The translations under genes were made by a program, and so were the position numbers. From assembly GCA_947499955.1 (NCBI GenBank), contig CANMQI010000016.1, forward strand, positions 1 through 64,000: 64,000 bases of DNA, written 5' to 3'. Under the pieces are notes generated by a model. That model was not told the DNA's origin, made no database searches, and saw only the letters and a program-made list of their open reading frames with translations. The DNA comes from an uncultured Granulosicoccus sp. GTDB taxonomy: Bacteria; Pseudomonadota; Gammaproteobacteria; Granulosicoccales; Granulosicoccaceae. Each line of letters begins with the position of its first letter. Within the stretch, counting starts at the first letter, position 1. Shown here piece after piece: positions 35,431-44,480 of this stretch.

Positions 35431-35745
35431 GACTTTGAAAGCTCCTCGATGTATCCGGACAGAAATCTGTCGCGTGATGGTTTGGTGTACTTACTATAAC
35501 CTTGTAGCGACTTTCTGCTACAACAGATCACACGTATTTTTCGCTGATTCAATTCGAGAAAAACGGAGCTGAATCAGCAGCTTCGGTAAGCGCAACAATA
35601 GGGCCTGCGGTGCATAATTCAAGCCCGAATCACTGGCTCCCGTGGGGTTCAGACAGTGCTTGTGAAAAAAAAGTTGCCATCTGACGCGGAAATTTGCCGC
35701 TGACGCGCACAAGCCGGTCAGAATCTTGTAAACTTCCGGCCTCAC
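35431..35745. other. Intergenic region between BI-1-like gene and tRNA-Ser
   Basis: This 315-base stretch has no convincing gene. It holds two inverted repeats: TTGTAGC / GCTACAA at 35502-35523 near the likely minus-strand promoter, and GCTGATTCA / TGAATCAGC at 35543-35578. The promoter of tRNA-Ser must lie in the last 60 bases, where TTGTAAACT is the best -10-like match. A minus-strand frame here is an antisense artefact of the tRNA. Confidence 0.5.
35493..35523 (-). promoter_or_regulatory. Possible promoter and operator of the BI-1-like gene
   Basis: On the minus strand TTGTAG and TATAGT are separated by 19 nt, about 60 nt before the start codon. The inverted repeat TTGTAGC / GCTACAA overlaps the -35 element, as an operator would. 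Weak evidence from position and symmetry only. Confidence 0.3.
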
Positions 35746-35833
35746 GGAGAGGTGGCAGAGTGGTCGAATGCGGCGGTCTTGAAAACCGTTGACTGTCAAA
35801 GGTCCGGGGGTTCGAATCCCTCCCTCTCCGCCA
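35746..35833 (+). tRNA. tRNA-Ser (TGA)
   Basis: Class II tRNA of 88 nt, anticodon TGA in CTTGAAAA, long variable arm, GTTCGAATC T-loop and encoded CCA. Confidence 0.97.
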
Positions 35834-36041
35834 TTGATTCCTTGCAGGGTGTCAATGGCCGCGCTCAGGTAGCGCCCACGGCTCAGTCCGAACCCCCAAT
35901 GCTGAATGACACCAGTCTTTTCCATCGTGTGGAAAGGCCAGGCGTTATTGCATCTCCCAAAACGCTGAAATGACGCTGTCAGGTCCAGACAAGGCGACGT
36001 CATGACGCCGCCTCGAATTTCCGGGTCCAGGGCCTTCTACA

Positions 36042-37067
36042 TCAACGCACCGGCGGCGCATAGATCAGACCACCATTGGTCCACAGTTCATTGATGCCGC
36101 GTGCCAGGCCGATAGGCGTGTCGGGACCGATGTGGCGGTCGTAGACCTCGCCGTAGTTGCCCACCTGCATGATGACGCGGCTGCACCAGTCGGGATGCAG
36201 CCCCAGCTGTTCCCCCGCGTCGCCTTCCTTGCCCAGCAGGCGTCGAACGGACGGTGTCGTGGAGGAGGCGGCCATCTGGTTGACATTGAGACTGCTGACA
36301 CCGAGTTCTTCGGCATTGATCATGCAGTTCAGCGTCCAGCGCACCACGTTCTCCCAGACCGGGTCATTGGCGGCCACCATGGGGCCCAATGGCTCCTTGG
36401 AGATCACTTCAGGCAGAACGGTATGAGCATCGGGTTCTGACAAGGTGGTGCGCAGAGCGGCCAGGGCCGAGCGATCGGTGGTCAGTGCCTTGCAGCGACC
36501 TTCGCGATAGCCCGCGGCGGCCATGCTCTGATCAGCGAAGAACACGGGGCGGTAGCGCAGATCGCTGACGGCGAAGAAATCGGCGGCATTGAGCTCCGAT
36601 GTCGTGTCGCTGCTCACGCAGATGGGCTGATTGTCCAGCTCCAGTGCGCTACGAATGCCACTGGTCTTCTTGACCAGGAAACCCTGGCCATCGTAGAAGT
36701 TCACACCAGCGAATTCACCGAATTGCGTATTGCGGCCCAGCGTCCATGTGGTGTTTCTGGCCAGGATATCCAGAGCACCGGATTGCAGGGCGGGAAAACG
36801 ATCACCCGAAGAGACGGGCACCATCTCCACCGCTTCACTGTCATTGAAGACCGCACTGGCCACAGCCCGACAGACGTCGACATCGAAACCGCTGTACTCA
36901 CCCAGGCTGTTGGCTCTGGCAAAGCCTGCCAGTTCCAGATTGACACCGCATCGCAGCGCCCCGCGTTGAGTGACGCTATCAAGGGTGGCGGCGGAGGCGT
37001 GGTTGCCCACGACGCTCGCCAGCAGGGCTGCCAGTGCCAGGTATTTTCGGGTCTGCATGGTAATCAT
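36042..37067 (-). CDS. General amino-acid ABC transporter binding protein (AapJ-like), orphan
   Basis: A 341-aa periplasmic binding protein with a signal peptide ending HASA (about residue 27). The mature region LDSVTQRGALRCGVNLELAGFA, YSGFDVDVCRAVASAVF, RFPALQSGALDILARNTTWTLGRN and GINELWTNGGLIYAPPVR is diagnostic of AapJ/YhdW-type general L-amino-acid binding proteins. No AapQ/M/P transporter genes lie nearby. Its start overlaps the stop of an OmpA-like lipoprotein gene by 4 nt, so it belongs to that unit, an unusual pairing. ATG at 37058 is an alternative start. Confidence 0.9.
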   Translation of the reverse strand: MITMQTRKYLALAALLASVVGNHASAATLDSVTQRGALRCGVNLELAGFARANSLGEYSGFDVDVCRAVASAVFNDSEAVEMVPVSSGDRFPALQSGALDILARNTTWTLGRNTQFGEFAGVNFYDGQGFLVKKTSGIRSALELDNQPICVSSDTTSELNAADFFAVSDLRYRPVFFADQSMAAAGYREGRCKALTTDRSALAALRTTLSEPDAHTVLPEVISKEPLGPMVAANDPVWENVVRWTLNCMINAEELGVSSLNVNQMAASSTTPSVRRLLGKEGDAGEQLGLHPDWCSRVIMQVGNYGEVYDRHIGPDTPIGLARGINELWTNGGLIYAPPVR

Positions 37068-38131
37068 CGCGGGCGATAGTGAACGAGTTCCACCGGAGTG
37101 GGGGAGTTGTCGGAGGCGTGACGATAGCTGGCACGTGCGCAGGGTGCTATGTAGGCAGACTCGGTGGGCACACCGTAGCCCGCCAGTTCTTCCTCGACAC
37201 GAATGGCACGGTTCATCGATGCCTCGTCACGACCATCGGCATCCAGACAGGCCTTGATGACCATGATGTCCTTGTCGTCGAACTCCCGAACCAGCAGACG
37301 CACGGCCTGCTTGTTGGCATTGCCCATCATCTGAGTCTGGTTGTCATCGAAAATCAGTACCGTACGGCGATGCTTCACGTAGCGATCCAGATCGGGCGCC
37401 TGACGTTTTGCATCATTCTCGAAATAGCGTTGACGCGCTTCATTGAATACCGATTCCTGAGGAGTGCGCTTGTCCTGAGGGAGTTGGTCGAATGCCTGAA
37501 CATCTACCGTGCTGGCCTTGAGTTCCGGGTCTGGCGTGTCCTGTCGTTGAGCACCGCTAATGAAGACCATGCCATCGCCGCCCTGTTCCGCAAAGATATT
37601 GTCTGCCAGTCTGATATCGGCGATATGGTCCGTACCGGAGATCTTCAGGAGCGAGGAGGGAAACACGCCATCGCCATCCACCGAGTATTCGCGGGAGAGC
37701 TTGATCTTGCCGACGGCCAGCGCGTAGTTGGTGATGTCGCCGGATTCCGTTTCTGACAGGCTCTTGCTGTAGGACACGAAATGCTGGCCCTGATCGGCAC
37801 TGACCATCTGCATGCCGAAGCCGGCATCTTCCAGCGCCCGGATCACCGCATTGCCATAGGCTGATTGCGGCTTGTTGAACTGCAGCGTTGCCGTGGCGGG
37901 GCGCATCTCGGGGATCTGCACCAGCGTTGCCACCAGATTGGTGGCGATAAGTTGCAGATGGGCGCGTTCCTGCGCACTGATGTCCTTGAGTGCCTCCTCG
38001 TTGCCGGCCAGACGAGGCATGAGAGCCTCTTCGTCGATACCTGGTCCATTCGAGAAACCGGCACAACCCGTCAGGGTTGCTGCCAGTGCAAGACCGGCTG
38101 TCGTTTTCGTGAATCCGGGGAAAAAACTCAT
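37064..38131 (-). CDS. OmpA-like lipoprotein, paralogue 1
   Basis: A 355-aa lipoprotein (lipobox LTGC, Cys23). Residues 55-180 form a domain shared with the two neighbouring paralogues: HLQLIATNLVATLVQIPEM, then VIRALEDAGFGMQMVSADQG and an AVGKIKLSREY strand. The C-terminal 110 residues resemble an OmpA-type peptidoglycan-binding domain in layout (VLIFDDNQTQMMGNANKQAV; NRAIRVEEELAGYGVP), but the usual OmpA arginines and aspartates are poorly kept. It sits between paralogue 2 and the orphan AapJ gene with 4-nt overlaps on both sides. Function unknown; probably outer-membrane anchored. Confidence 0.78.
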   Translation of the reverse strand: MSFFPGFTKTTAGLALAATLTGCAGFSNGPGIDEEALMPRLAGNEEALKDISAQERAHLQLIATNLVATLVQIPEMRPATATLQFNKPQSAYGNAVIRALEDAGFGMQMVSADQGQHFVSYSKSLSETESGDITNYALAVGKIKLSREYSVDGDGVFPSSLLKISGTDHIADIRLADNIFAEQGGDGMVFISGAQRQDTPDPELKASTVDVQAFDQLPQDKRTPQESVFNEARQRYFENDAKRQAPDLDRYVKHRRTVLIFDDNQTQMMGNANKQAVRLLVREFDDKDIMVIKACLDADGRDEASMNRAIRVEEELAGYGVPTESAYIAPCARASYRHASDNSPTPVELVHYRPR

Positions 38132-39234
38132 GAATTACTCCGCCACAATTCCATGACTACACCACGGCTGGGAAAGCGATCACCGGCATTGGTGGGCGCC
38201 CAACAACCTTCATCGAGTACATTGTCGCGAGCCACACCACGCGCGAGCAGCGCTTGGGTGACACGCTGGGCACGACCCAGTGCCAGGCCTTCATTGCCGA
38301 TCTCCAGCGCTGTTGGTCCATTACTGCAACCTACCAGACTGATCACGTCGTTGTCTTTCATCTTCGCATCCACGAACTGTTCGATCAGCTGCTTGTTGGT
38401 ATCGCCCAGCACCATGGAATCGTTGCCGAACACAATGATCTGCTGGTCGACTCGCTGAAAGTCATCCAGTACCGAGGCAAAGGTGGACTCGTTGCCGTAG
38501 AACAGATTGTTGACTTCCACCTTGCTGGAATTCAGGGCTTGCAGGCTGGGGCCGTCAGTGGCCTTCTTGCTCACATTGCTGACGAGTTCCGGGGTGATCA
38601 GAGAGATGATCGGGGACGTGTCGTCAAGCCCCAGCGAGGCCACATACTGAACCTCTGACAGGCTCGGATCCTCGACCTTGAAGCGTCTTGAGCTGGCGTC
38701 GCTGACGATCACCTCACTGCGCGTACCTGACAGTCGAACCACGCTGCCGGGTGTGATGGAGTTGCCTCTGAGTTTGCGGTAATCGCGGCTGACCTCGACG
38801 GCACCGACAGACACCGTCAATTCCACCGCTTCCGCTGTATCGCCAGGCTTCAGCGAATAGGACAGGTAGTTGGCTCCCTGATCGGCGCTGACGCGCTGTA
38901 TGCCGAAGCCTCGGCTGGCAAGACCATCCACGAGATGCTTCATCCGCGGATCAACATTGTCCCTGTTTATCTGTAGCGTTGTGCTCAGCGGTTCGAATAC
39001 CTGCGCAACAATGCCGGACAGGTCATCGAACATGGCCTTTTCGGAAATCGTTATCGACTCGACTGTCGAGGCACTGGTGGCACCAGGCAGGGTATTGGAG
39101 CCATTGCCATTGGGTACGGCGCAAGCTGTCAGTGATAATGTGGCCGTGACGAGGCAGAGGGCGGAGAGGCGAAACAAGGCTCGGTTGCTGCAGTGGGCAG
39201 GGTACAAGGCGCTGTTGCCGGAAAGTTGAATCAC
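38128..39234 (-). CDS. OmpA-like lipoprotein, paralogue 2
   Basis: A 368-aa lipoprotein with lipobox LSLTAC. It shares the N-terminal domain (VFEPLSTTLQINRDNVDPR, LVDGLASRGFGIQRVSADQGANYLSYSL, VSVGAVEVSRDYRKL) and the OmpA-like C-terminus (IIVFGNDSMVLGDTNKQLI, VISLVGCSNGPTALEIGNEG, LALGRAQRVTQALLARGVARDNVLDEGCW). The GTG at 39234 is chosen because GGAG lies 8 nt before it; a TTG at 39297 would extend it 21 codons. Divergent from paralogue 3 and overlapping paralogue 1 by 4 nt. Confidence 0.78.
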   Translation of the reverse strand: MIQLSGNSALYPAHCSNRALFRLSALCLVTATLSLTACAVPNGNGSNTLPGATSASTVESITISEKAMFDDLSGIVAQVFEPLSTTLQINRDNVDPRMKHLVDGLASRGFGIQRVSADQGANYLSYSLKPGDTAEAVELTVSVGAVEVSRDYRKLRGNSITPGSVVRLSGTRSEVIVSDASSRRFKVEDPSLSEVQYVASLGLDDTSPIISLITPELVSNVSKKATDGPSLQALNSSKVEVNNLFYGNESTFASVLDDFQRVDQQIIVFGNDSMVLGDTNKQLIEQFVDAKMKDNDVISLVGCSNGPTALEIGNEGLALGRAQRVTQALLARGVARDNVLDEGCWAPTNAGDRFPSRGVVMELWRSNS

Positions 39235-39492
39235 AGTTACTGCTCCGGGTTTTTGTGGGTCGCTGGTCGGCTGGCCGACGTGGAAATCGGTACCCAAGAT
39301 ATCAACAAGTCACAGGTTGAATGATTCTGCCTGAGACGATTTCAGGATGGGTCACGCTTTGTCCCGGCGACCTTCCCTAAACGTGATTCAGACCACTCAA
39401 TCGACCTGCCCTGGACCGGTATAGTAGCCGCAAATTACCGGCTGGCTCGGTAATCCTTTCAGAAAATTCAGCGTCAGAGCAAAAACGGATTT

Positions 39493-40566
39493 ATGCGTTC
39501 AGTTCATTTGATCAGTGTGTTTTTAATGGCGTGCCTGCCGCTTGGTTGCGCCAACTGGCCCGGGACCGCGGGTCCTGAAAGTGCTGCAGAGCAGGATCAG
39601 TCAACCGCCTTGCAGCTCATCGCCGAGGATTTCGTCATTGCGCTGCAGCAGATTCCCACCTTGCAGCCATCGACCACCACGGTGCAGCTACTGCAATCGG
39701 AGCTGCGTGATCCGTTCACCCGGCGCATGCGCGATGCCTTGCAGGAAGGGGGTTACGGGACCCGCTGGGTCGAGAATGGTGCGCATTCGCAGCTGTTCCA
39801 GTACCGTCACGAAGACGGTATCGACAAGGCCTCGAGGCCAAACGAGCTCTATGAGATTGCCATCGGCAATATCGAGTTGCGTCGCCGTTATGTCTCGGAT
39901 GAAGCTGATCGGACCAGGCCCGCCACACCCATGTATGTGCGCGGTGCCGATGCCAGCAGGATCGTGATGAACGACTCGCACTTCGAGCCTGTCAGCAGCA
40001 CCGCCAGCCTGCCTGCGAAGGGTGGGGCGAGCTCGGCCGAAGCTGGCAGACAGACGACCAGCTCCGCTTCGACTGCACCGCAACGTTTGTCCGTGCCGAG
40101 TGAGGTCAACCCCCTGAACCCACTGATTGCGGGTACTGAGCGCAAGACAGAAATCGGCTTGCCCATGATTGCCTTGCCGCGGGTCGAGAATGTCTTCGAA
40201 CTCGGTGGATCGAACTTCACGGATATTCTTGCTGACAGTCTGCTCGTCAGGGAGCAGGTGCTGACCTTCGCCAATGATTCCCTGCGACTGGGAATGGTGA
40301 ACAAGATTCTGGTGGAACAGATGGTAGAATCCTACCAACCCGAAACGGATGTGTTCTCCGTGCTTGGCTGTTCTCTGGGTCCAACGAGGTTGAAAAGCGG
40401 CAATGCGGCGCTGGCGTTGGGTAGAGCCAGTCGGGTCAGAGAAGCTCTGCTGTTTGCTGGTGTGCCGCAGGACAGGATTCTTGATGAAGGCTGCTGGGCA
40501 GATGATGGTTCGGGTAAAGCCTTGCCGCGACGCGGTGTCGTGGTGACTCTCCATCGAAAGGTCTGA
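39493..40566 (+). CDS. OmpA-like lipoprotein, paralogue 3
   Basis: A 357-aa lipoprotein with lipobox LPLGC (Cys19). It is closest to paralogue 2 at its C-terminus: VLTFANDSLRLGMVNKILVE, VFSVLGCSLGPTRLKSGNAA, LALGRASRVREALLFAGVPQDRILDEGCW and PRRGVVVTLHRK, the OmpA-like part. The N-terminal domain is LIAEDFVIALQQIPTLQPSTTTVQL with a GYGTRWVENG segment matching GFGMQMVSADQG of paralogue 1. A thioredoxin-like gene follows 14 nt downstream; the conserved Cys pair (LGCS, EGCW) in paralogues 2 and 3 could be its target. Confidence 0.78.
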   Translation: MRSVHLISVFLMACLPLGCANWPGTAGPESAAEQDQSTALQLIAEDFVIALQQIPTLQPSTTTVQLLQSELRDPFTRRMRDALQEGGYGTRWVENGAHSQLFQYRHEDGIDKASRPNELYEIAIGNIELRRRYVSDEADRTRPATPMYVRGADASRIVMNDSHFEPVSSTASLPAKGGASSAEAGRQTTSSASTAPQRLSVPSEVNPLNPLIAGTERKTEIGLPMIALPRVENVFELGGSNFTDILADSLLVREQVLTFANDSLRLGMVNKILVEQMVESYQPETDVFSVLGCSLGPTRLKSGNAALALGRASRVREALLFAGVPQDRILDEGCWADDGSGKALPRRGVVVTLHRKV

Positions 40567-40580
40567 AAACGAGTCAGTCA

Positions 40581-41114
40581 GTGAACGCCAGAATGCTGAA
40601 ATTCTTCTTGTCCAGTCTGCACCGCGGCACTCAGCGGCACGGTGCGAGTGCACTGCTGTTGCTGAGCCTGCTGTTCACGACCGGGCAGGCACAGGCCTTT
40701 CAGTTGCAGGCGATGGACGCCAGCCGGGTCAATCTGAATGATTACGTCGGTGGTGGTGAATGGACGCTGGTGATGTTCTGGTCGACAGACTGCATTCCGT
40801 GTGAACAGCAGAAACCCATGATCGAGGCTTTCCATCGGGATCACGAAGGGCGCGATGCACGCGTGGTCGGCATTGCCCTGGACGGACTGGAAGCACGCGA
40901 AGAGATTCAGTCACTGATCGATCGGCATCATCCGTCCTACCCGAATCTGGTGGTATTCACCGATGTCTTTCACCGCCAGTACAAGGAACTGACCGGCAAG
41001 GACTTTCGGGCGACGCCCACCTACCTGTTGTACAACCCGGCCGGCGAGCTTGCCGGTGCGCGCAGTGGTGTAATCGAACGTGAACTGCTGGAGTCGGTGG
41101 TCAGCGGCGGCTGA
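40581..41114 (+). CDS. Periplasmic thioredoxin-like (TlpA/redoxin) protein
   Basis: A 177-aa protein with an N-terminal signal sequence (ALLLLSLLFTTGQAQA) and a thioredoxin fold. The active site is WSTDCIPC (C71, C74), and the cis-proline is in FRATPTYLLYNPAGEL. It should act as a thiol-disulfide reductant or oxidant in the periplasm. GTG at 40581 is used as start; ATG at 40593 (MLKFFLSS) is possible. Follows the OmpA-like paralogue 3 by 14 nt and is probably co-transcribed. Confidence 0.85.
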   Translation: MNARMLKFFLSSLHRGTQRHGASALLLLSLLFTTGQAQAFQLQAMDASRVNLNDYVGGGEWTLVMFWSTDCIPCEQQKPMIEAFHRDHEGRDARVVGIALDGLEAREEIQSLIDRHHPSYPNLVVFTDVFHRQYKELTGKDFRATPTYLLYNPAGELAGARSGVIERELLESVVSGG

Positions 41115-41165
41115 GACCACCGCCTGCAGAGTCGGCCACCGCCCGCCAACTACCTCGTTGCCCGA

Positions 41166-42635
41166 TCAGGCACCGGCCTCTGCCCGGTCCCGCATCAGTG
41201 GTGCCAGTGCCTCATAGGTCGCCTTGTAGCGAGCATGCTCGGCGGCGAAGGCCTCACTGGAGCCATCGGGTTCTACCGTATGAGCCACCGCCGGTGGCGT
41301 GCAGACACTGAAGGGATCCGCCTGTTCGGCGGCAATCATGCCCAGACGGGCGGCACCAAGGCTGGCGCCAAAGTCACCATCGGCCGTGACATCCAGAGGA
41401 ATATTCAGGGTATTGGCAATCACGCGTAGCCAGTAATCCGATTTCGCACCGCCACCAATCGCCGCTGCCCGCTGCAGCGTGGTCCCCGCACTCTGCAGCG
41501 CCAGTTGCGAGTCCTTGAAGGCGAAGGCGACACCTTGCAGCACGGCTCGTGTCATCTCGATACTGTCGCTGGAATGCTTCAGGCCCATGAAGACGCCGCG
41601 TGCATCCGCATCGTTGATGGGGGTGCGCTCGCCACCCAGGTAGGGCAGGAAGATGATGTCGGTTGGTTCGGCCGGCAGGGCGTCCAGTGGGGCACTGAGT
41701 GTCTGTGGTGTCGACTGCATGGCTCTGGCCAGCCAGTTCAGTGCGTCGGTGGCGGCCAGTATCACGCCCATCTGATGCCAGGTGTTCGGCAGGGCGTGAC
41801 AGAAGGCGTGCACGGCGCTTTCGGCGTTGGGCTGATAGCGGTTGTTGGCGGCAAACAGGACACCAGAAGTACCCAGGGAGACGAAGGCATCGCCATCACG
41901 GACAGTTCCCATGCCACAGGCGCTGGCCGCATTGTCACCGGCGCCACCGGCCACCACGACCGATTCGTGCATGCCGAAGCGATGCGCCAGGGTGGCACGC
42001 AGTTGACCGGATACGTCGGTGCCTTCCACCAGTCGTGGCATATGCTCAGTGGTGAGCCCGGTAGCCTCCAGCAGTTCATCGGACCAGTGGCGAGCGCCGA
42101 CATCCAGCCAGCCGGTGCCGGCGGCATCCGACATTTCGCCCACGTGTTCGCCGGTCAGCCAGAGCCTGGCGTAGTCCTTGGGCAGCAAGACCTTGGCGAC
42201 CCGCGCGAAGTTTTCCGGTTCATTTTCTGCCACCCAGGCAACCTTGGGCGAGGTGAAGCCGGGAAACAGGATATTGCCGCCGATATCCCGAAAGCGGGGC
42301 GTGTCCAGCCGGTGAGCCTGGGCATGGCTGCGCGTATCGTTCCACAGCATGCAGGGACGAATCACCCGGTCATCGGCATCCAGCAGGGTCGCACCGTGCA
42401 TATGGCCAGACAGACCGATGCCGCGCACTGCGGAGAGCTCGACGGCGTGACTGCTCTTGAGCGCCTCCAGTGTCTGTTCGATCGCGTTGATCCAGTCAGC
42501 CGGATCCTGTTCGGACCAGCCATCGTGTGGCCGGCTGACCGACAGGGTGGCGCTGTGGCTGGCAACGATACCTTGTGCCTCGTCCATCAGGACGCTCTTG
42601 ACGCTGGAGGTGCCTAAGTCTATTCCCAGATACAT
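41166..42635 (-). CDS. xylB: Xylulokinase
   Basis: A 489-aa FGGY kinase. N-terminal ATP site YLGIDLGTSSVKSVLMDE (2-19), the family motifs GLSGHMHGATLLD and CMLWNDTRS, the catalytic Asp in VVAGGAGDNAASACGMG, and RAVLQGVAFAF and GGGAKSDYW near the end. It phosphorylates D-xylulose to xylulose 5-phosphate. It is the last gene of the minus-strand series ROK regulator, di-heme protein, FG-GAP protein, xylB. No xylose isomerase gene is in the window. Confidence 0.92.
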   Translation of the reverse strand: MYLGIDLGTSSVKSVLMDEAQGIVASHSATLSVSRPHDGWSEQDPADWINAIEQTLEALKSSHAVELSAVRGIGLSGHMHGATLLDADDRVIRPCMLWNDTRSHAQAHRLDTPRFRDIGGNILFPGFTSPKVAWVAENEPENFARVAKVLLPKDYARLWLTGEHVGEMSDAAGTGWLDVGARHWSDELLEATGLTTEHMPRLVEGTDVSGQLRATLAHRFGMHESVVVAGGAGDNAASACGMGTVRDGDAFVSLGTSGVLFAANNRYQPNAESAVHAFCHALPNTWHQMGVILAATDALNWLARAMQSTPQTLSAPLDALPAEPTDIIFLPYLGGERTPINDADARGVFMGLKHSSDSIEMTRAVLQGVAFAFKDSQLALQSAGTTLQRAAAIGGGAKSDYWLRVIANTLNIPLDVTADGDFGASLGAARLGMIAAEQADPFSVCTPPAVAHTVEPDGSSEAFAAEHARYKATYEALAPLMRDRAEAGA

Positions 42636-42677
42636 GGTGTGGAGTATGTCAGTAGATTGAGTTGATGGAATGTGGGG

Positions 42678-44480
42678 TCAGTGTAGTGGTGTTACCGGAA
42701 ACCACTGCATGATCGTATCCTTGCCGCGTTCGATGATCACGTGATGATTGGCGAACAGTTTGTAGGGGGCGCTCCACTGGCCATCGGGCCACTGTACGCG
42801 GACGGTGGCACGCTCTGCCACACCGAGTCCGACATGCACGAATCCGGCATTGCCCGAAGCATGACCACCACCCACCTGCAGGCGGCGGCTCTGCACTCGA
42901 TTCCCCGTCTTGATGGACACGCGAGCACCGATGGCATGACGGTTGTCACCTTTCTGTTGCAGCGCCAGCTTCAGCCAGTTGCCACCGGCGCGGGGCCCCT
43001 GAGGACCTGACATGCCCTGGTTGCGCAGCAGGCTGATATTGGCACCACGGTTGACGACCACGATATCCAGCAGACCGTCGGCGTTGAAGTCGGTGATACT
43101 GGCACCGCGACCGCGTCGATCAAGCGCCACGCCGGCGGCCAGGCCTTGTTCACTGAATGTATCGTTGTGCGTACCGAGCAAGAGATTGTCAGGGTCGAAG
43201 GCGGCGAAGTCGCTCATCTTCTCCACATTGCCCTTGGTGATGAACAGGTCCAGCAGGGCATCGTTGTTCAAGTCCTCGAACCGGGAGTGCCAGCCGGTGC
43301 TGGGTTTCAGATCGTCACCGGTATAGGGGCGATGCGCAGTGGCACCTCGATCCCAGGCCATGTCATCGTAGTGCGGGCGATTCTCTTCAATGGCCTGTTG
43401 CAGATCCAGTACCTGCAGTTTGGTGTCGCCCATGGAGGTGAGTGCATATTCGGGATAACCATCGGCATTCAGGTCAGCCTCGGCAATCCCCATGCCCCAG
43501 ATGACCACCGGTTCCCAGCCTTCGGCAGCACCGAACAGGCGCGGGTAGCGGCCGCTGTCAAGTCGCCAGAGCTGCTCCTGGCCGCCGCGATAGTATTGCC
43601 GATCATTGGTGATTCTCAGGGCGTCGCTGCCTGATTTGTTCCAGTCGGTAAACAGCATGGACAGCGCGCAATAACCAGGCTCGAGCGGTAGCGCATTGGA
43701 ATAGTCGGGCAGAGCCTTAGCAGATTCGGTAGCGCCGCCAGGTCGATGCAGTTCATTGGCGTGGCAGGTACCCCAGGGCGAACCGGGTGCTGCCCGGTCC
43801 ACATAGTTGCCGATTGCCAGAGTGGGGTAGGCATTGCCGGGTTCGAAGGTGGCGCTGAAGGCGGTGGTCCAGGCATTGCCGCCACTGAAGTTCCAAACTA
43901 CATTGGCCGGGGTGAACCGGCAGTCAGCTGCGCCCTTGAACAGCTGATTCTCACCCACCCTCATGACCATCAGATCCTGATAGCCGTCGTTGTCGATATC
44001 CAGAGGGTAGCTGCCGATGACGCGATCGAGGGCCAGGCTGGTATTTTCCACCAGCTCGAATTGCAACGGCCCGGCTGTTGCGCTGCGGTTGATAAACAGC
44101 GCCGCCGGTTGACTCCCACCTGCCAGGTACATGTCGGGCAGGCGATCCTGATTGCAGTCGAAGGTGCTGACACCGCCGCCCACGAAATATTCCCAGGGTC
44201 CCTCGTAGCTGTGAGTGATGCCGGCGGCGGCAGACTCTTCGATCATCAGCGGGATATCCCCCGTGAATGGCTCTGGCAGATCGTCCTGTTCGCCAGCCAG
44301 TGCACTGCCTGTCAGGAGTGCTGCCAGCAGGGTGGTGGCCAGAGTCGTGACAAGAGTCGTGACAAGAGTCGTGACAAGAGTCGTGACAAGAGTCGTGGCA
44401 CTAGTCGTGGCACTAGTCGTGGCACTAGTCGTGGCACTAGTCGTGGCACTAGTCGTGGCAAGGGTTGCTCGCACCATCAT
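42678..44480 (-). CDS. Exported FG-GAP/VCBS repeat protein with ASPIC/UnbV domain
   Basis: A 600-aa exported protein. The signal peptide is unusual, with a core of repeated SATT and LVTT tetrapeptides ending LLAALLTGSALA (cleavage about residue 63). The mature part has FG-GAP/VCBS beta-propeller blades with DxDxDG-like Ca loops (FDCNQDRLPDMYLAGGSQ, DIDNDGYQDLMV, DLNADGYPEYALT, DLNNDALLDLFIT, DFNADGLLDIVVV). The C-terminal 90 residues form an ASPIC/UnbV domain (NWLKLALQQKGDNRHAIGARV; RVQWPDGQWSAPY). ATG at 44480 overlaps the stop of the di-heme gene (ATGA). Possibly a carbohydrate-binding or electron-transfer partner protein. Confidence 0.87.
   Translation of the reverse strand: MMVRATLATTSATTSATTSATTSATTSATTLVTTLVTTLVTTLVTTLATTLLAALLTGSALAGEQDDLPEPFTGDIPLMIEESAAAGITHSYEGPWEYFVGGGVSTFDCNQDRLPDMYLAGGSQPAALFINRSATAGPLQFELVENTSLALDRVIGSYPLDIDNDGYQDLMVMRVGENQLFKGAADCRFTPANVVWNFSGGNAWTTAFSATFEPGNAYPTLAIGNYVDRAAPGSPWGTCHANELHRPGGATESAKALPDYSNALPLEPGYCALSMLFTDWNKSGSDALRITNDRQYYRGGQEQLWRLDSGRYPRLFGAAEGWEPVVIWGMGIAEADLNADGYPEYALTSMGDTKLQVLDLQQAIEENRPHYDDMAWDRGATAHRPYTGDDLKPSTGWHSRFEDLNNDALLDLFITKGNVEKMSDFAAFDPDNLLLGTHNDTFSEQGLAAGVALDRRGRGASITDFNADGLLDIVVVNRGANISLLRNQGMSGPQGPRAGGNWLKLALQQKGDNRHAIGARVSIKTGNRVQSRRLQVGGGHASGNAGFVHVGLGVAERATVRVQWPDGQWSAPYKLFANHHVIIERGKDTIMQWFPVTPLH
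44343..44462 (-). repeat. 12-bp tandem repeat inside a signal peptide
   Basis: Ten contiguous 12-bp units: four AGTCGTGACAAG, five AGTCGTGGCACT and one AGTCGTGGCAAG on the plus strand. Read on the coding strand they give LATT, five SATT and four LVTT tetrapeptides within the signal peptide of the FG-GAP protein. Any gain or loss of units keeps the frame and changes only signal length. Confidence 0.95.

Noticed and set aside
35543..35578. Terminator on either strand (GCTGATTCA/TGAATCAGC)
   Set aside because: No gene ends beside it, and a T-run lies before the stem on the plus strand rather than after it.
35518..36003. Minus-strand frame across tRNA-Ser
   Set aside because: Contains GGEGGIRTPGPL, the usual false protein from the complement of tRNA-Ser.
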